In this document: positions 34,805 through 42,727 of the stretch, one piece after another
How the letters are laid out: each line of letters opens with the position of its first letter
Numbering within the stretch: the stretch's first letter is position 1
From: Planctomycetes bacterium MalM25
GTDB lineage: Bacteria > Planctomycetota > Planctomycetia > Pirellulales > Lacipirellulaceae
Length of the DNA stretch: 64,000 bases
Direction of reading: 5' to 3'
NCBI GenBank assembly: GCA_007745835.1
Contig: CP036424.1
Location: forward strand, 767,001 to 831,000
Notes under the pieces: generated by a model
Databases searched by the model: none
The model's input: only the letters and a program-made list of their open reading frames with translations
What the model was told of the DNA's origin: nothing
Position numbers and translations under genes: made by a program

Positions 34805-36373
34805 ATGCTCTGCCGACTCGCCACGCTGCTGTTGCTGCTCGCCCTCGCCACGCCGAGCCTCGCCGACCACCACGAGGGGTCGGAGAAGGAGAAGCCCACG
34901 GCTGAAAAGGCCGACAAGCAGGACGACGGCAAGGAGCAAGCGGATGATGACGAGCCCGAACGTTCGGTCACGACCGGCTCGGTCACGATCGACGGCCAGC
35001 TGATCGAGTACGTCGCCACCGCGGGCAAGCTCGTCCAGAAGGACGACTCGCTCGATGAGAAGGCCGAGGTCTTCTTCACCGCCTACACGGTCGGGACGAA
35101 GGACGAGGAGGGAGAGCCGATCAGCGACCCGGATCGTCCGATCACCTTCTGCTTCAACGGCGGCCCCGGCTCGGCGAGCCTCTGGTTGCACCTCGGGATG
35201 CTCGGGCCGAAACGCGTGAAGCTCCCGGACGACGCCTCGTTCCCGGCGCCGCCTTACGGTGTGGTCGAGAACCCGTACTCGATGCTCGACGTCACGGACC
35301 TCGTGATGATCGACCCGGTCAGCACCGGCTACAGCCGTCCCGCCGAGGGAGAGAAGAAGTCGCAATTCCACGGCCTCAACGAGGACGTGAAGAGCGTCGC
35401 CCAGTTCGTGCACGACTATGTGACCGAGTACGGCCGCTGGCGGTCGCCCAAGTTCGTGCTCGGCGAGAGCTACGGCGGCATCCGCGGCGCCGCGCTCGCC
35501 GACGAGCTGCAAGACCGCTACCGCATGTACCTCAACGGCGTGGTGTTCATCTCCGCCGTGTTCGACTTTTCGACGCTCCACTTCGCGCCGAACAACGACC
35601 TGCCGTACCTGCTCTTCATGCCCGGTTACGCCGCCACCGCGTGGCGGCACGGGGCGCTCGACGAGGAGCTGCAGGGCAAGTCGCTCGAGGAGGTGATCGC
35701 GCTGGCCGAGGAGTTCGCCTACGGCGACTACGCCGACGCTCTCCTCCAGGGCGCCGCGATGCCCGAGGCGAAGCGTGAGGAAGTCACCCAAGAGCTCTCC
35801 CGCCTGACCGGCCTGTCGGTCGAGTACCTCCAGGCGTGCGACCTGCGGGTCAGCATGTGGCGGTTCTCCAAGGAGCTGCTCCGCGACCAGAACCTGCTGA
35901 TCGGCCGCTTCGACAGCCGCTACACCGGCCCGGACAAGAACCGCTCGGGCGACTCGATGGGCTACGACCCGAGCGGCACGGCGATGACCGGCCTGTTCAG
36001 CGCCGCGATGAACGCCTATCTCAAGGAAGAGCTGGAGTACGAGGACGAGCGGGTCTACGAGGTCTTCGGCTCGGTCCACCCGTGGAGCTACAAGTCGCAC
36101 CAGAACCGCTACGTGACCACCGCCGAGCGGCTCCGCGAGGCGATGACCGCGAACCCGAGCCTCGAGGTCTTCGCCGCGTGCGGCTACTACGACCTCGCGA
36201 CCCCCGCTTTCGCGATGAAGCACACCCGCGACCACGCGCTGCTGCGTAAGGATCTCCGCAACCGCTTCACGATCGATTTCTACGAAGCGGGCCACATGAT
36301 GTACATCCACGAGCCGTCGCACGTGAAGCTGCGTGACGACCTGGTCGAGTGGTACAAGAGAGCGACGCCGTGA
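34805..36373 (+). CDS. Secreted S10-family serine carboxypeptidase
   Basis: A 522-aa exported peptidase. Signal peptide residues 1-20 (ending SLA), a highly charged Lys/Glu/Asp linker to about 55, then the alpha/beta-hydrolase core: oxyanion region FCFNGGPGSASLWLHLGMLGP (about 115-135), nucleophile GESYGG (Ser222), Asp in FAACGYYDLATP and His in EAGHMMYIHEPSH. It removes C-terminal residues from peptides, probably outside the cytoplasm. The acidic/basic linker is not part of the family core. ATG 34805 starts the signal peptide; the frame is open to 34763. Confidence 0.91.
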   Translation: MLCRLATLLLLLALATPSLADHHEGSEKEKPTAEKADKQDDGKEQADDDEPERSVTTGSVTIDGQLIEYVATAGKLVQKDDSLDEKAEVFFTAYTVGTKDEEGEPISDPDRPITFCFNGGPGSASLWLHLGMLGPKRVKLPDDASFPAPPYGVVENPYSMLDVTDLVMIDPVSTGYSRPAEGEKKSQFHGLNEDVKSVAQFVHDYVTEYGRWRSPKFVLGESYGGIRGAALADELQDRYRMYLNGVVFISAVFDFSTLHFAPNNDLPYLLFMPGYAATAWRHGALDEELQGKSLEEVIALAEEFAYGDYADALLQGAAMPEAKREEVTQELSRLTGLSVEYLQACDLRVSMWRFSKELLRDQNLLIGRFDSRYTGPDKNRSGDSMGYDPSGTAMTGLFSAAMNAYLKEELEYEDERVYEVFGSVHPWSYKSHQNRYVTTAERLREAMTANPSLEVFAACGYYDLATPAFAMKHTRDHALLRKDLRNRFTIDFYEAGHMMYIHEPSHVKLRDDLVEWYKRATP

Positions 36374-36475
36374 CCCGCGAGGGGAATAGGCGATGTGAGT
36401 TTTAGTGTTGGGAAAGGAACTAAGGGGCCGTGAGCGTCGTCCCAGGGACCTATCCACCCAACCCAAGAGACCCTC

Positions 36476-37090
36476 ATGAAGGCAAAGACCAAGAAGAGAC
36501 TCCTGCTCGGCGTTTTCGTCCTTTCCCTGTTCGCCCTGGCCCCCGCGTTCGTCCGGGCGTACACGATCGCCGGGCCCTCGATGGCTCCGACGCTCTTCGT
36601 TGGCGACACGGTTCTCTGCAGTAACGCCGCCTACGACCTCCGCGTGCCGTACACCGATCGGGTGCTCTGCCGAACGGGCGAGCCGAGGCGGGGCGACGTG
36701 ATCGTTTACTTCGACACGGCCAAGGACTCGCCCGCGGTGAAACGGGTGGTCGGCCTTCCTGGCGACGAGATCGAGCTGCGAGACAACGTGCTGATGATCA
36801 ACGGCGTCGCCGCGTCGCAGTGGGAGCTGTCGAACCTTAGGCTGCCCGAAGGGAGCAAGGCGATCGTGGGCGAAGGCCTGCATGCCGAGCGACTTGATCG
36901 TGCCGAGCACGCACTCACGTACACACCCGGCTCCGGCGAGCGGAGAGATTACGGCCCGACGGCGGTCCCGGAAGGCGAGTACTTCCTGCTCGGCGACCAT
37001 CGCGACAACAGCGCCGATTCGCGCTACATCGGATGCATCGCCCGAGAGCAGATCCGAGGCCGCGTCTTCTACGGTCTGCGCCACCCCTGA
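36476..37090 (+). CDS. lepB: Signal peptidase I
   Basis: A 204-aa membrane-anchored serine protease that cleaves Sec and Tat signal peptides. One N-terminal helix (about 9-28) is followed by GPSMAPTL with nucleophile Ser35, then VKRVVGLPGD with the general-base Lys89, and box E GDHRDNSADSRYIG. The catalytic dyad is intact. It is compact compared with E. coli LepB (324 aa, two helices) and closer to Bacillus Sip enzymes. More than one copy is common in planctomycetes, so this may be a specialised paralogue. Confidence 0.92.
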   Translation: MKAKTKKRLLLGVFVLSLFALAPAFVRAYTIAGPSMAPTLFVGDTVLCSNAAYDLRVPYTDRVLCRTGEPRRGDVIVYFDTAKDSPAVKRVVGLPGDEIELRDNVLMINGVAASQWELSNLRLPEGSKAIVGEGLHAERLDRAEHALTYTPGSGERRDYGPTAVPEGEYFLLGDHRDNSADSRYIGCIAREQIRGRVFYGLRHP

Positions 37091-37100
37091 TGGCGCGCTG

Positions 37101-37655
37101 CTACGACGCCTTGGGCGGCTCGAAACCGAGCCACTCGGCGACCTCGGCGCCCAGCTTCTCCAGGCGTTGCTCTTGGCCGTTCTGGGTCTCGTCGAGCGTG
37201 ATCGCGCGGCGGGGTTTGGTGAGACGCAAGCGGAGCCGGCTCACCCTGGCGTCGAAGTTGGCGGTGTCGTTCGTCTTGTGACGGGCCTCGAACGTCGATT
37301 CGATCACCAGGCTGTCGATCGCCTTGAAGTGGAATCGGCAAGGTTTTCCCGCCTCGATGATCGGCGAGTTGACCTCGTACTCGCCGTGCTCGTGCAGCCG
37401 ATCGAGCGTGAGCTTCAGCCGCCCGACGATCAGAGTCGTCGCGCCCATCCAGGCGAAGACCAGGCCGAACAAGAAGCCGATCGCCAGCGGGAGGATCGGG
37501 ACGTAGTTGCCGGTCTCCACCGCCACGGTGTAGGCGAACCAGGCGCACATCGCCATCGCCGTCACGCCGAACAGCAGCATGAAGAACATCCAGTGCATGC
37601 CGCCGGGCGTGCCCTGCAGGACGAGACGATCGGCGGTGTTGTGAGTGACTCGCAT
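37101..37655 (-). CDS. Hypothetical membrane protein with two helices and a cytoplasmic tail
   Basis: A 184-aa protein. Two hydrophobic segments (about 22-46 and 53-76) are followed by a soluble beta-rich domain (GRLKLTLDRLHEHGEYEV, then CRFHFKAIDSLVIESTFEARHK). The tail includes RLRLTKPRRAITLDETQNGQEQRLEKLGAEVAEWLGF. The layout resembles PH-like membrane domains of unknown function. It ends 10 nt from the convergent signal peptidase gene and lies downstream of recJ on the same strand (54 nt after the recJ stop). No function recognised. Confidence 0.7.
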   Translation of the reverse strand: MRVTHNTADRLVLQGTPGGMHWMFFMLLFGVTAMAMCAWFAYTVAVETGNYVPILPLAIGFLFGLVFAWMGATTLIVGRLKLTLDRLHEHGEYEVNSPIIEAGKPCRFHFKAIDSLVIESTFEARHKTNDTANFDARVSRLRLRLTKPRRAITLDETQNGQEQRLEKLGAEVAEWLGFEPPKAS

Positions 37656-37709
37656 GGGAGCGTTTCGTCCGGCCGGCGTTGATCTTGCCGGGTTCCCGAG
37701 AGAAACACC

Positions 37710-39482
37710 TCAGTCGGACGGCTTCCAGTCCGTCAGGTGCATCTCGACCGAGCGGTAGCCGCGGAAGGTGTTGATCACGGGGCGGAAGGCGACCTCGATC
37801 GGTCCGTCGAGCCGCAGCAACTCCTCTTCGCGATCGCCGGCGCCGAACGCCACGGCGCGGAGCTTCACACCGTGCTGTTCGAGATCGACCGACAGGTGCC
37901 GGCCGGCGGCGCCCATCTTCCGCGGCGGACCGGCGAGGCGGACGCCCGTGGCGCAGAGCGTCGGCCGCTGGTTGCCGTGGCCGAACGGCGCGAGCCGCTC
38001 GATCTGGGTTACCGTCTGCTGCGTGAGCGAAGCGAGGGCCGCTTCGCCGTCGATCGTCAGCTCGACGTCGGCGCCCTCCTCGCCCAACCGACGCGCCGCC
38101 TCGGCGAGGAACTCGATGCGGAACGCCTCGACGTTCGACTCATCAACCTTCAGCCCCGCTGCCGCCGCGTGGCCGCCGTGGCTCAGCAGGTGCTCGTCCG
38201 CGGCGGCGAAAGCGGCGTGCAGGTCGAAGCCCGGAACGCTCCGGCCCGAGCCCGTGCCCGGTCTCGCGCCCAGCTTATCGAGCGCGATGACCACCACCGG
38301 CTTGCCGTACTGCTCGGCCAGCTTGCCGGCGACGATGCCGATCACGCCCGGGTGCCAGTCCCGATCGGCCAGCACGAGCGCCGGGTCGCTCTCCGGGTTG
38401 TGCTTCTCTTTCGCCTGCTTGCGGGCGGCGAGCAAGACCGAGCGCTCGACCGACTTGCGGGTCTCGTTGAGCTCGTCGAGGTAGGCGGCCAGTTCGGCGG
38501 CCCGTGTCGGGTCGTCGGTCGTCAGCAGCTCGACGCCCAGCTCCGCCTGACCGAGCCGGCCGGCGGCGTTCAGGCGCGGGGCGATTGAGAAGCCGAGGTC
38601 CTCGCCGCCGAGCTCGGGCTTCTTGGTGAGCTGAGCGACCTTCTCCATTTCGGCGAAGCCGACCACGGGCGAGTGCCTCAGGGCCGCCAGACCGTGGCGT
38701 ACCAGGATGCGGTTCTCGTCGACCAGCGGGACAACGTCCGCCACCGTGCCAATCGCCGCCAGGCCGGTCGCCTGGAGCAAGAACTTGCGCATCCGCGGGC
38801 TGACCTTCTGCCCGCCATCCGTTTGCCCCTCGCTGGATCGCTGGCAGAGGGCCCAGGCGAGCTTGAACGCGACCGCGGCGCCGCACAGGCCCTCGAACGG
38901 GTAGTCGCTGCCGTCGGCCATGGGGAGCTGCGGATGGACGATCGCCGCCGCGTCGGGCAGCCGCTCGGCCATCTTGTGGTGGTCGGTGACGATCAGCCGC
39001 AGGCCGAGTTCGCAGGCCGTGTCGGCTTCGTCGAGGCTCGCGACGCCGCAATCGACCGTGATGACGGTCTTCACCCCTTCACTGGCGAGGGAACGCAGGG
39101 CGTCCGAGTTGAGGCCGTAGCCCTCCTCAATGCGGTGCGGCACATAGAACCGGGCGTCGGCGCCCAGCAGCCGGAGGCAGCGGAGCAGGATCGACGCGGC
39201 GGTCATGCCATCGGCGTCGTAGTCGCCGTAGACGGCGATCCGCTCGCCCGCGGCGATCGCCTCGGTGACTTGATCGGCCGCCAAAGAGACGCCCGGCAGC
39301 TGCTCGGGCTCACGCAGGCCGGTGAGCTTCGGCTCGAGGAAGGCGCGGGCCTCGGCCGGATCGACGATGCCTCGGGCGACCAGCAGCTGGGCGACCACCG
39401 GGGGCGTGCCGGTCGCCTCCTGCAGCTCGGCGATGCGAGCCGGGTCGTGCGCCGCGATCCGCCATCGCTTGGCCATCGCCAT
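37710..39482 (-). CDS. recJ: Single-stranded-DNA-specific exonuclease RecJ
   Basis: A 590-aa 5'-3' ssDNA exonuclease of the DHH family used in recombination and mismatch repair. Motif I GDYDADGMTAAS (86-97), motif II VDCGV, motif III VTDHHKM, followed by the DHHA1 domain with ADRDWHPGVIGIVAGKLAEQYGKP and GRSVPGFDLHAAF, then SHGGHAAAAGL and an OB-like C-terminal region. Length agrees with E. coli RecJ (577). The start is ATG 39482, with ATG 39476 possible. It lies downstream of rpmG on the minus strand. Confidence 0.95.
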   Translation of the reverse strand: MAMAKRWRIAAHDPARIAELQEATGTPPVVAQLLVARGIVDPAEARAFLEPKLTGLREPEQLPGVSLAADQVTEAIAAGERIAVYGDYDADGMTAASILLRCLRLLGADARFYVPHRIEEGYGLNSDALRSLASEGVKTVITVDCGVASLDEADTACELGLRLIVTDHHKMAERLPDAAAIVHPQLPMADGSDYPFEGLCGAAVAFKLAWALCQRSSEGQTDGGQKVSPRMRKFLLQATGLAAIGTVADVVPLVDENRILVRHGLAALRHSPVVGFAEMEKVAQLTKKPELGGEDLGFSIAPRLNAAGRLGQAELGVELLTTDDPTRAAELAAYLDELNETRKSVERSVLLAARKQAKEKHNPESDPALVLADRDWHPGVIGIVAGKLAEQYGKPVVVIALDKLGARPGTGSGRSVPGFDLHAAFAAADEHLLSHGGHAAAAGLKVDESNVEAFRIEFLAEAARRLGEEGADVELTIDGEAALASLTQQTVTQIERLAPFGHGNQRPTLCATGVRLAGPPRKMGAAGRHLSVDLEQHGVKLRAVAFGAGDREEELLRLDGPIEVAFRPVINTFRGYRSVEMHLTDWKPSD

Positions 39483-39501
39483 CCCTGGAGTCGAAAGGGG
39501 G

Positions 39502-39574
39502 GAAGGCGGAAGGCGGAAAGGGGTAGCAACGAGCGTCTGGCTCGTCCGACTTCCCCACTCCGCCTTCCGCCTTC
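39502..39574. repeat. Intergenic inverted repeat of short iterated words, locus 3
   Basis: 39502-39516 (GAAGGCGGAAGGCGG) and 39560-39574 are perfect 15-nt inverse complements. Each arm is the unit GGCGGAA repeated about twice. A 43-nt spacer separates them. The element lies between rpmG and recJ on their transcript and could fold in the mRNA ahead of recJ. Confidence 0.75.
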
Positions 39575-39625
39575 GATCTGCGGACGGCGTCGCCTCAGCG
39601 AGCCGCCGGGCCTGACGGGCAGGCC

Positions 39626-39799
39626 CTACTTCTTCTTCTCGACGTGCAGAGTGTGCCGGCGAAGGCGGGGGCTGTAGCGCTTCAGACGCAACTTCTCACC
39701 ACCCGGCTTGCGGCGGATGGTGTAGTTGTAGTCGCCCGTCTCTTCACAGACGAGGAAGATGGTTTCGACCTTCTTCTTCCGCTTGCCGCTCTTGGCCAT
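39626..39799 (-). CDS. rpmG: 50S ribosomal protein L33
   Basis: A 57-aa basic ribosomal protein. It begins MAKSGKRKKKVETIFLVCEE, continues TGDYNYTIRRKPGGEKLRLKRYSPRLRRHTLHVEKKK, and shows the L33 pattern of a TI/VxLVCEExG strand, the Y.T.. strand, and an L.L.KY(S/C)P.LRRH.LH.E(K)K end. Only one cysteine (Cys18) is left of the usual CXXC pairs, so this is a zinc-free (C-minus) form. ATG 39799. It is transcribed toward recJ, 143 nt away. Confidence 0.93.
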   Translation of the reverse strand: MAKSGKRKKKVETIFLVCEETGDYNYTIRRKPGGEKLRLKRYSPRLRRHTLHVEKKK

Positions 39800-40039
39800 C
39801 GCCGCGCTCTGATGATCTGGGGATCTGCTTGTGGGAAGGCCCTAGGGCCGCTGTCGAGTCCCGCAGCTTATCGTCCCCGGGGCGGTCCGAAAAGAGCCGA
39901 AACGCCGGAAAAAGAGGCCCCGCCCGCCTCGCCGGCAATCATGATCGGACTCTGCTGAAGGGGAGGGGGCCCGCCGAACGCCCGGCTTTTGGGGGACACC
40001 AGGTCCGACGGGCCCCTCCCACAGCAGCTCAAACAGGGC
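39800..40039. other. Non-coding stretch upstream of rpmG
   Basis: No gene supported. It contains a long imperfect G+C hairpin (about 39961-39976 pairing with 40004-40020) between rpmG and the small minus-strand ORF at 40040. This would be the rpmG promoter region on the minus strand. No recognisable RNA family (SRP RNA, RNase P, tmRNA) was found. Confidence 0.4.
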
Positions 40040-40198
40040 TCAGGCCCCGCTGCCCGCCGGCTTCGCCGGGGTGGGGGCCGCGCTCGACTGGCGGGGTTTC
40101 GCCGTGTTGGGGGCCCGCATCAGGCGGGCGTCGGCCGAGATCGCGTAATCCCGGCTCCAGGCGGAGCGGGCCGACAGCGGGCAGACGGAGATCGTCAT
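40040..40198 (-). CDS. Candidate 52-aa small protein
   Basis: ATG 40198 to TGA 40040. All but two or three codons end in G or C, as in genuine genes of this genome, and the N-terminal half has a balanced composition (MTISVCPLSARSAWSRDYAI). The C-terminal half is a Pro/Ala/Lys/Ser tail ending AKPAGSGA. Upstream of the ATG this bias disappears, which supports the start. No ribosome-binding site is clear and no family is recognised. It could instead be a shadow effect in a G+C-rich stretch. Confidence 0.35.
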   Translation of the reverse strand: MTISVCPLSARSAWSRDYAISADARLMRAPNTAKPRQSSAAPTPAKPAGSGA

Positions 40199-40641
40199 CA
40201 GGAGCGTCCCGTGGCTAGAGAGAGCACGGGAAACCGCGGGGCGTCGAGCGCTGCCGGCGGCCTGGCGATCTGGAGCCGATCTGGCCCGAGACCCATGGCT
40301 TTGCGTCCCCGTCTCGCGACGGGTTTGCCTTTTTCGGGCGCCAGCAGACCCGGGGCTTCCGGCGAGGGCTGGCGGCCGTGCCCGGGAGCGTGTGTCCCAG
40401 GCGTAGCCAGATGAGGAGTCGTTTCGAGGAGCGTCGCCTGGGCAAGCCGCCCCGGCACTCAAGGAATAGGTCGCGTTTCGGGTGCACGCAAATCGGGGCG
40501 ACCAAAAAAGCCATGAATTTCGCGCCCTAGGGGAGGTTGCCCAATGGGGCGTAAGACTAAAGACTCATCTCGGGCCCGGTTGTGACGGTGAATCGGCCGA
40601 AGTCCCCACGGTTCCCCTCATGAACCTCGGTGATCTCAGAC
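40199..40641. other. Non-coding stretch upstream of the redoxin/cytochrome fusion gene
   Basis: About 440 nt without a supported gene in any frame. It includes a pair of short hairpins (for example CCGTCTCGCGACGG near 40303). The last 100 nt should contain the promoter of the + strand gene at 40642. I see nothing else identifiable. Confidence 0.4.
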
Positions 40642-42594
40642 ATGCTCGATGCCTCGACTAAAGCATTCCTCCTCGTAGCGCTGAGCTGCTGCTGTGCCTC
40701 CCGCGCAGGGACGGGCGGGGTGATTGGTGAGTTCTCGTTGCCGGACGCCTACGGCGAGCAACGTTCGCTGAGCGACTACGCCACCGCCGAGGCGGTGGTC
40801 GTCGTCTTCTTGGGAGTCGAATGCCCCCTGGCGAAGCTGTACGGTCCTCGACTGGCCGGACTGGCCGACGAATACGCCGACCGGGGTGTCGTGGTACTGG
40901 GCGTGAACGCCAACCGGCAGGACACGCCGACCGAGTTGATCGCCTACGCCCGCCGGCATGGCGTTGAGTTCCCGTTGCTCAAAGACAACGACGCCGCGGC
41001 TGTCGATCGATTCGGAGCCACGCGCACGCCCGAGGCGTTCGTGCTTGATAAGCAGCGCGCCGTGCGCTACCGCGGCCGGATCGACGATCAGTACGACGTC
41101 GGAGCCATCCGCGACCAACCGTCGGTTCGTTTTGTTCGCGATGCGCTCGACGCGGTCCTCGCCGGCGAAGCGGTCGCTGTCGAAGAGACCCGCGCCGTCG
41201 GCTGCTTCATCGGCCGCCCCAAGGAGCCCGACCCCGACGCGACGGTCACCTACAGCGAGCATGTGGCGCCGGTCCTGGAGAAGCACTGCGTCGAATGCCA
41301 CCGCGAGGGCGAGATCGCCCCGTTCGTGCTGCGTGGCTACGACGAGGTCGCCGGCTGGGCGGACACGATCGCCGAGGTGGTCCGCGACCAACGCATGCCC
41401 CCCTGGCACGCCGACCCGCAGCACGGCCACTTCGAGAACGAGCGGCTGATGTCGGCCGAGGACAAGCAAGTCCTCTACGACTGGGCCGAGGCGGGCGCCC
41501 CCGAAGGCGACCCGGCCGAGCTCCCCGCCGAACGGACTTTCACCGAGGGCTGGCGGCTGCCCCGCGAACCCGATCAGGTGATCGCGATGCGCGGCGAGCC
41601 GTACCGCGTGCCCGCCCAGGGGGTCATCGAGTATCAATACTTCGCCGTCGATCCTGGTTTCACCGAGGACAAGTGGGTGCAGGCGGCCGACATCGTGCCG
41701 GGCGATCGGTCCGTGGTGCATCACGTGATCGTGTTCGTCAGCCCGCCGCTCGAACGGGCGCAGCGGGGCCTCGGCTGGCTGACGGCGTTCGTGCCCGGGC
41801 AGAGCTCGATGGTCCTGCCCGAGGGGCAGGCGCGGCTCGTGCCGGCCGGTTCGAAACTCGTCTTCCAGATGCACTACACACCGACCGGACGCGAGGCGGA
41901 GGATCTCACGAAGATGGCCCTCTGCTACGCCGATCCGGAGACGGTCACTGAGGAGGTGGTGACGCTCGAAGCGCTCAACGCGAAGTTCGAGATCCCGCCG
42001 GGCGATCCGAACTACGAGGTCTCGGCCCGGCGTGATCGGTTCCCGGCGGGTGCGTCGCTCGTCGGCATGGCGCCGCACATGCACTTCCGCGGCAAGTCGT
42101 TCCGCATCACGGGCGAGTGGCCCGATGGCCGGCGTGAGGTGCTGCTTGACGTGCCCCGCTACGACTTCAACTGGCAGACCAACTACCGCCTCGCGGAGCC
42201 GATCTCGCTCCCGATGGGATTCCGTGTCGACTGTGAGGCTTCCTTCGACAACTCGGAAGGCAACCCGTTCAACCCCGACCCGACCGCCGCCGTCCGCTGG
42301 GGCGATCAATCGTTCGAGGAGATGATGATCGGTTTCTTCGGCGTGGCGGTTCCGAAGGGGAGCCTCAAGCAGGGGGTGCGCCGCGGGGAGACCAACGACG
42401 GAACGCGGGCCGAAGCCAAGGCGCTCGCGCAGCGTTTCTTTGAGAAGCACGACGACGGCGACGGGCGGCTCTCGCGCCGCGAACTGCCCGGGGCGTTCGC
42501 GATCTTCGCCTTCAACCGGTACGACCTGAACCAAGACAAGGTCATCACCGAGGACGAAGTGTTCAAAGCGGCGCTGGCCGATCTGCAGAGGTAG
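40642..42594 (+). CDS. Redoxin / c-type haem / copper monooxygenase-like / EF-hand fusion protein
   Basis: A 650-aa exported protein. In order: signal segment (1-26), AhpC/TSA-type thioredoxin fold (residues 30-175) with a single active Cys in GVECPLAKLY, a haem-binding CVECH (about 217) in a P460/cytochrome-like stretch ending MPPWHADP, then a PHM-like copper oxygenase region (HHVIVFV, FQMHYTPTGRE and the metal ligand run APHMHFRGKSF). Two C-terminal EF-hands follow (DGDGRLSRRE, DLNQDKVITEDE). Known planctomycete ascorbate-monooxygenase-like proteins share this plan. Substrate unknown. ATG 40642 is preferred to GTG 40630. Confidence 0.87.
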   Translation: MLDASTKAFLLVALSCCCASRAGTGGVIGEFSLPDAYGEQRSLSDYATAEAVVVVFLGVECPLAKLYGPRLAGLADEYADRGVVVLGVNANRQDTPTELIAYARRHGVEFPLLKDNDAAAVDRFGATRTPEAFVLDKQRAVRYRGRIDDQYDVGAIRDQPSVRFVRDALDAVLAGEAVAVEETRAVGCFIGRPKEPDPDATVTYSEHVAPVLEKHCVECHREGEIAPFVLRGYDEVAGWADTIAEVVRDQRMPPWHADPQHGHFENERLMSAEDKQVLYDWAEAGAPEGDPAELPAERTFTEGWRLPREPDQVIAMRGEPYRVPAQGVIEYQYFAVDPGFTEDKWVQAADIVPGDRSVVHHVIVFVSPPLERAQRGLGWLTAFVPGQSSMVLPEGQARLVPAGSKLVFQMHYTPTGREAEDLTKMALCYADPETVTEEVVTLEALNAKFEIPPGDPNYEVSARRDRFPAGASLVGMAPHMHFRGKSFRITGEWPDGRREVLLDVPRYDFNWQTNYRLAEPISLPMGFRVDCEASFDNSEGNPFNPDPTAAVRWGDQSFEEMMIGFFGVAVPKGSLKQGVRRGETNDGTRAEAKALAQRFFEKHDDGDGRLSRRELPGAFAIFAFNRYDLNQDKVITEDEVFKAALADLQR

Positions 42595-42727
42595 CCGGCA
42601 TGCCTGGGGCGGCGTTTTGACGCGGGGTCACGCAGCGGGCGAACATCTAGAAAGGGCTGCTGGTTGATGGCCGGCGCCCTATAGAGCCCGTAGCCATCTT
42701 TCGCTCTCCGCTCACCCCCGCGGCCCT

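Noticed and set aside
34760-37084. A 774-codon open frame on the minus strand opposite the carboxypeptidase and signal peptidase genes
   Set aside because: It is antisense to two clearly identified genes, crosses their boundaries, and has the Arg/His/Val/Asp composition typical of mirror frames in G+C-rich DNA.
39800-40641. A structural RNA (SRP RNA, RNase P, tmRNA) in the gap upstream of rpmG
   Set aside because: Several hairpins exist, but none of the diagnostic conserved loops of these RNAs is present.
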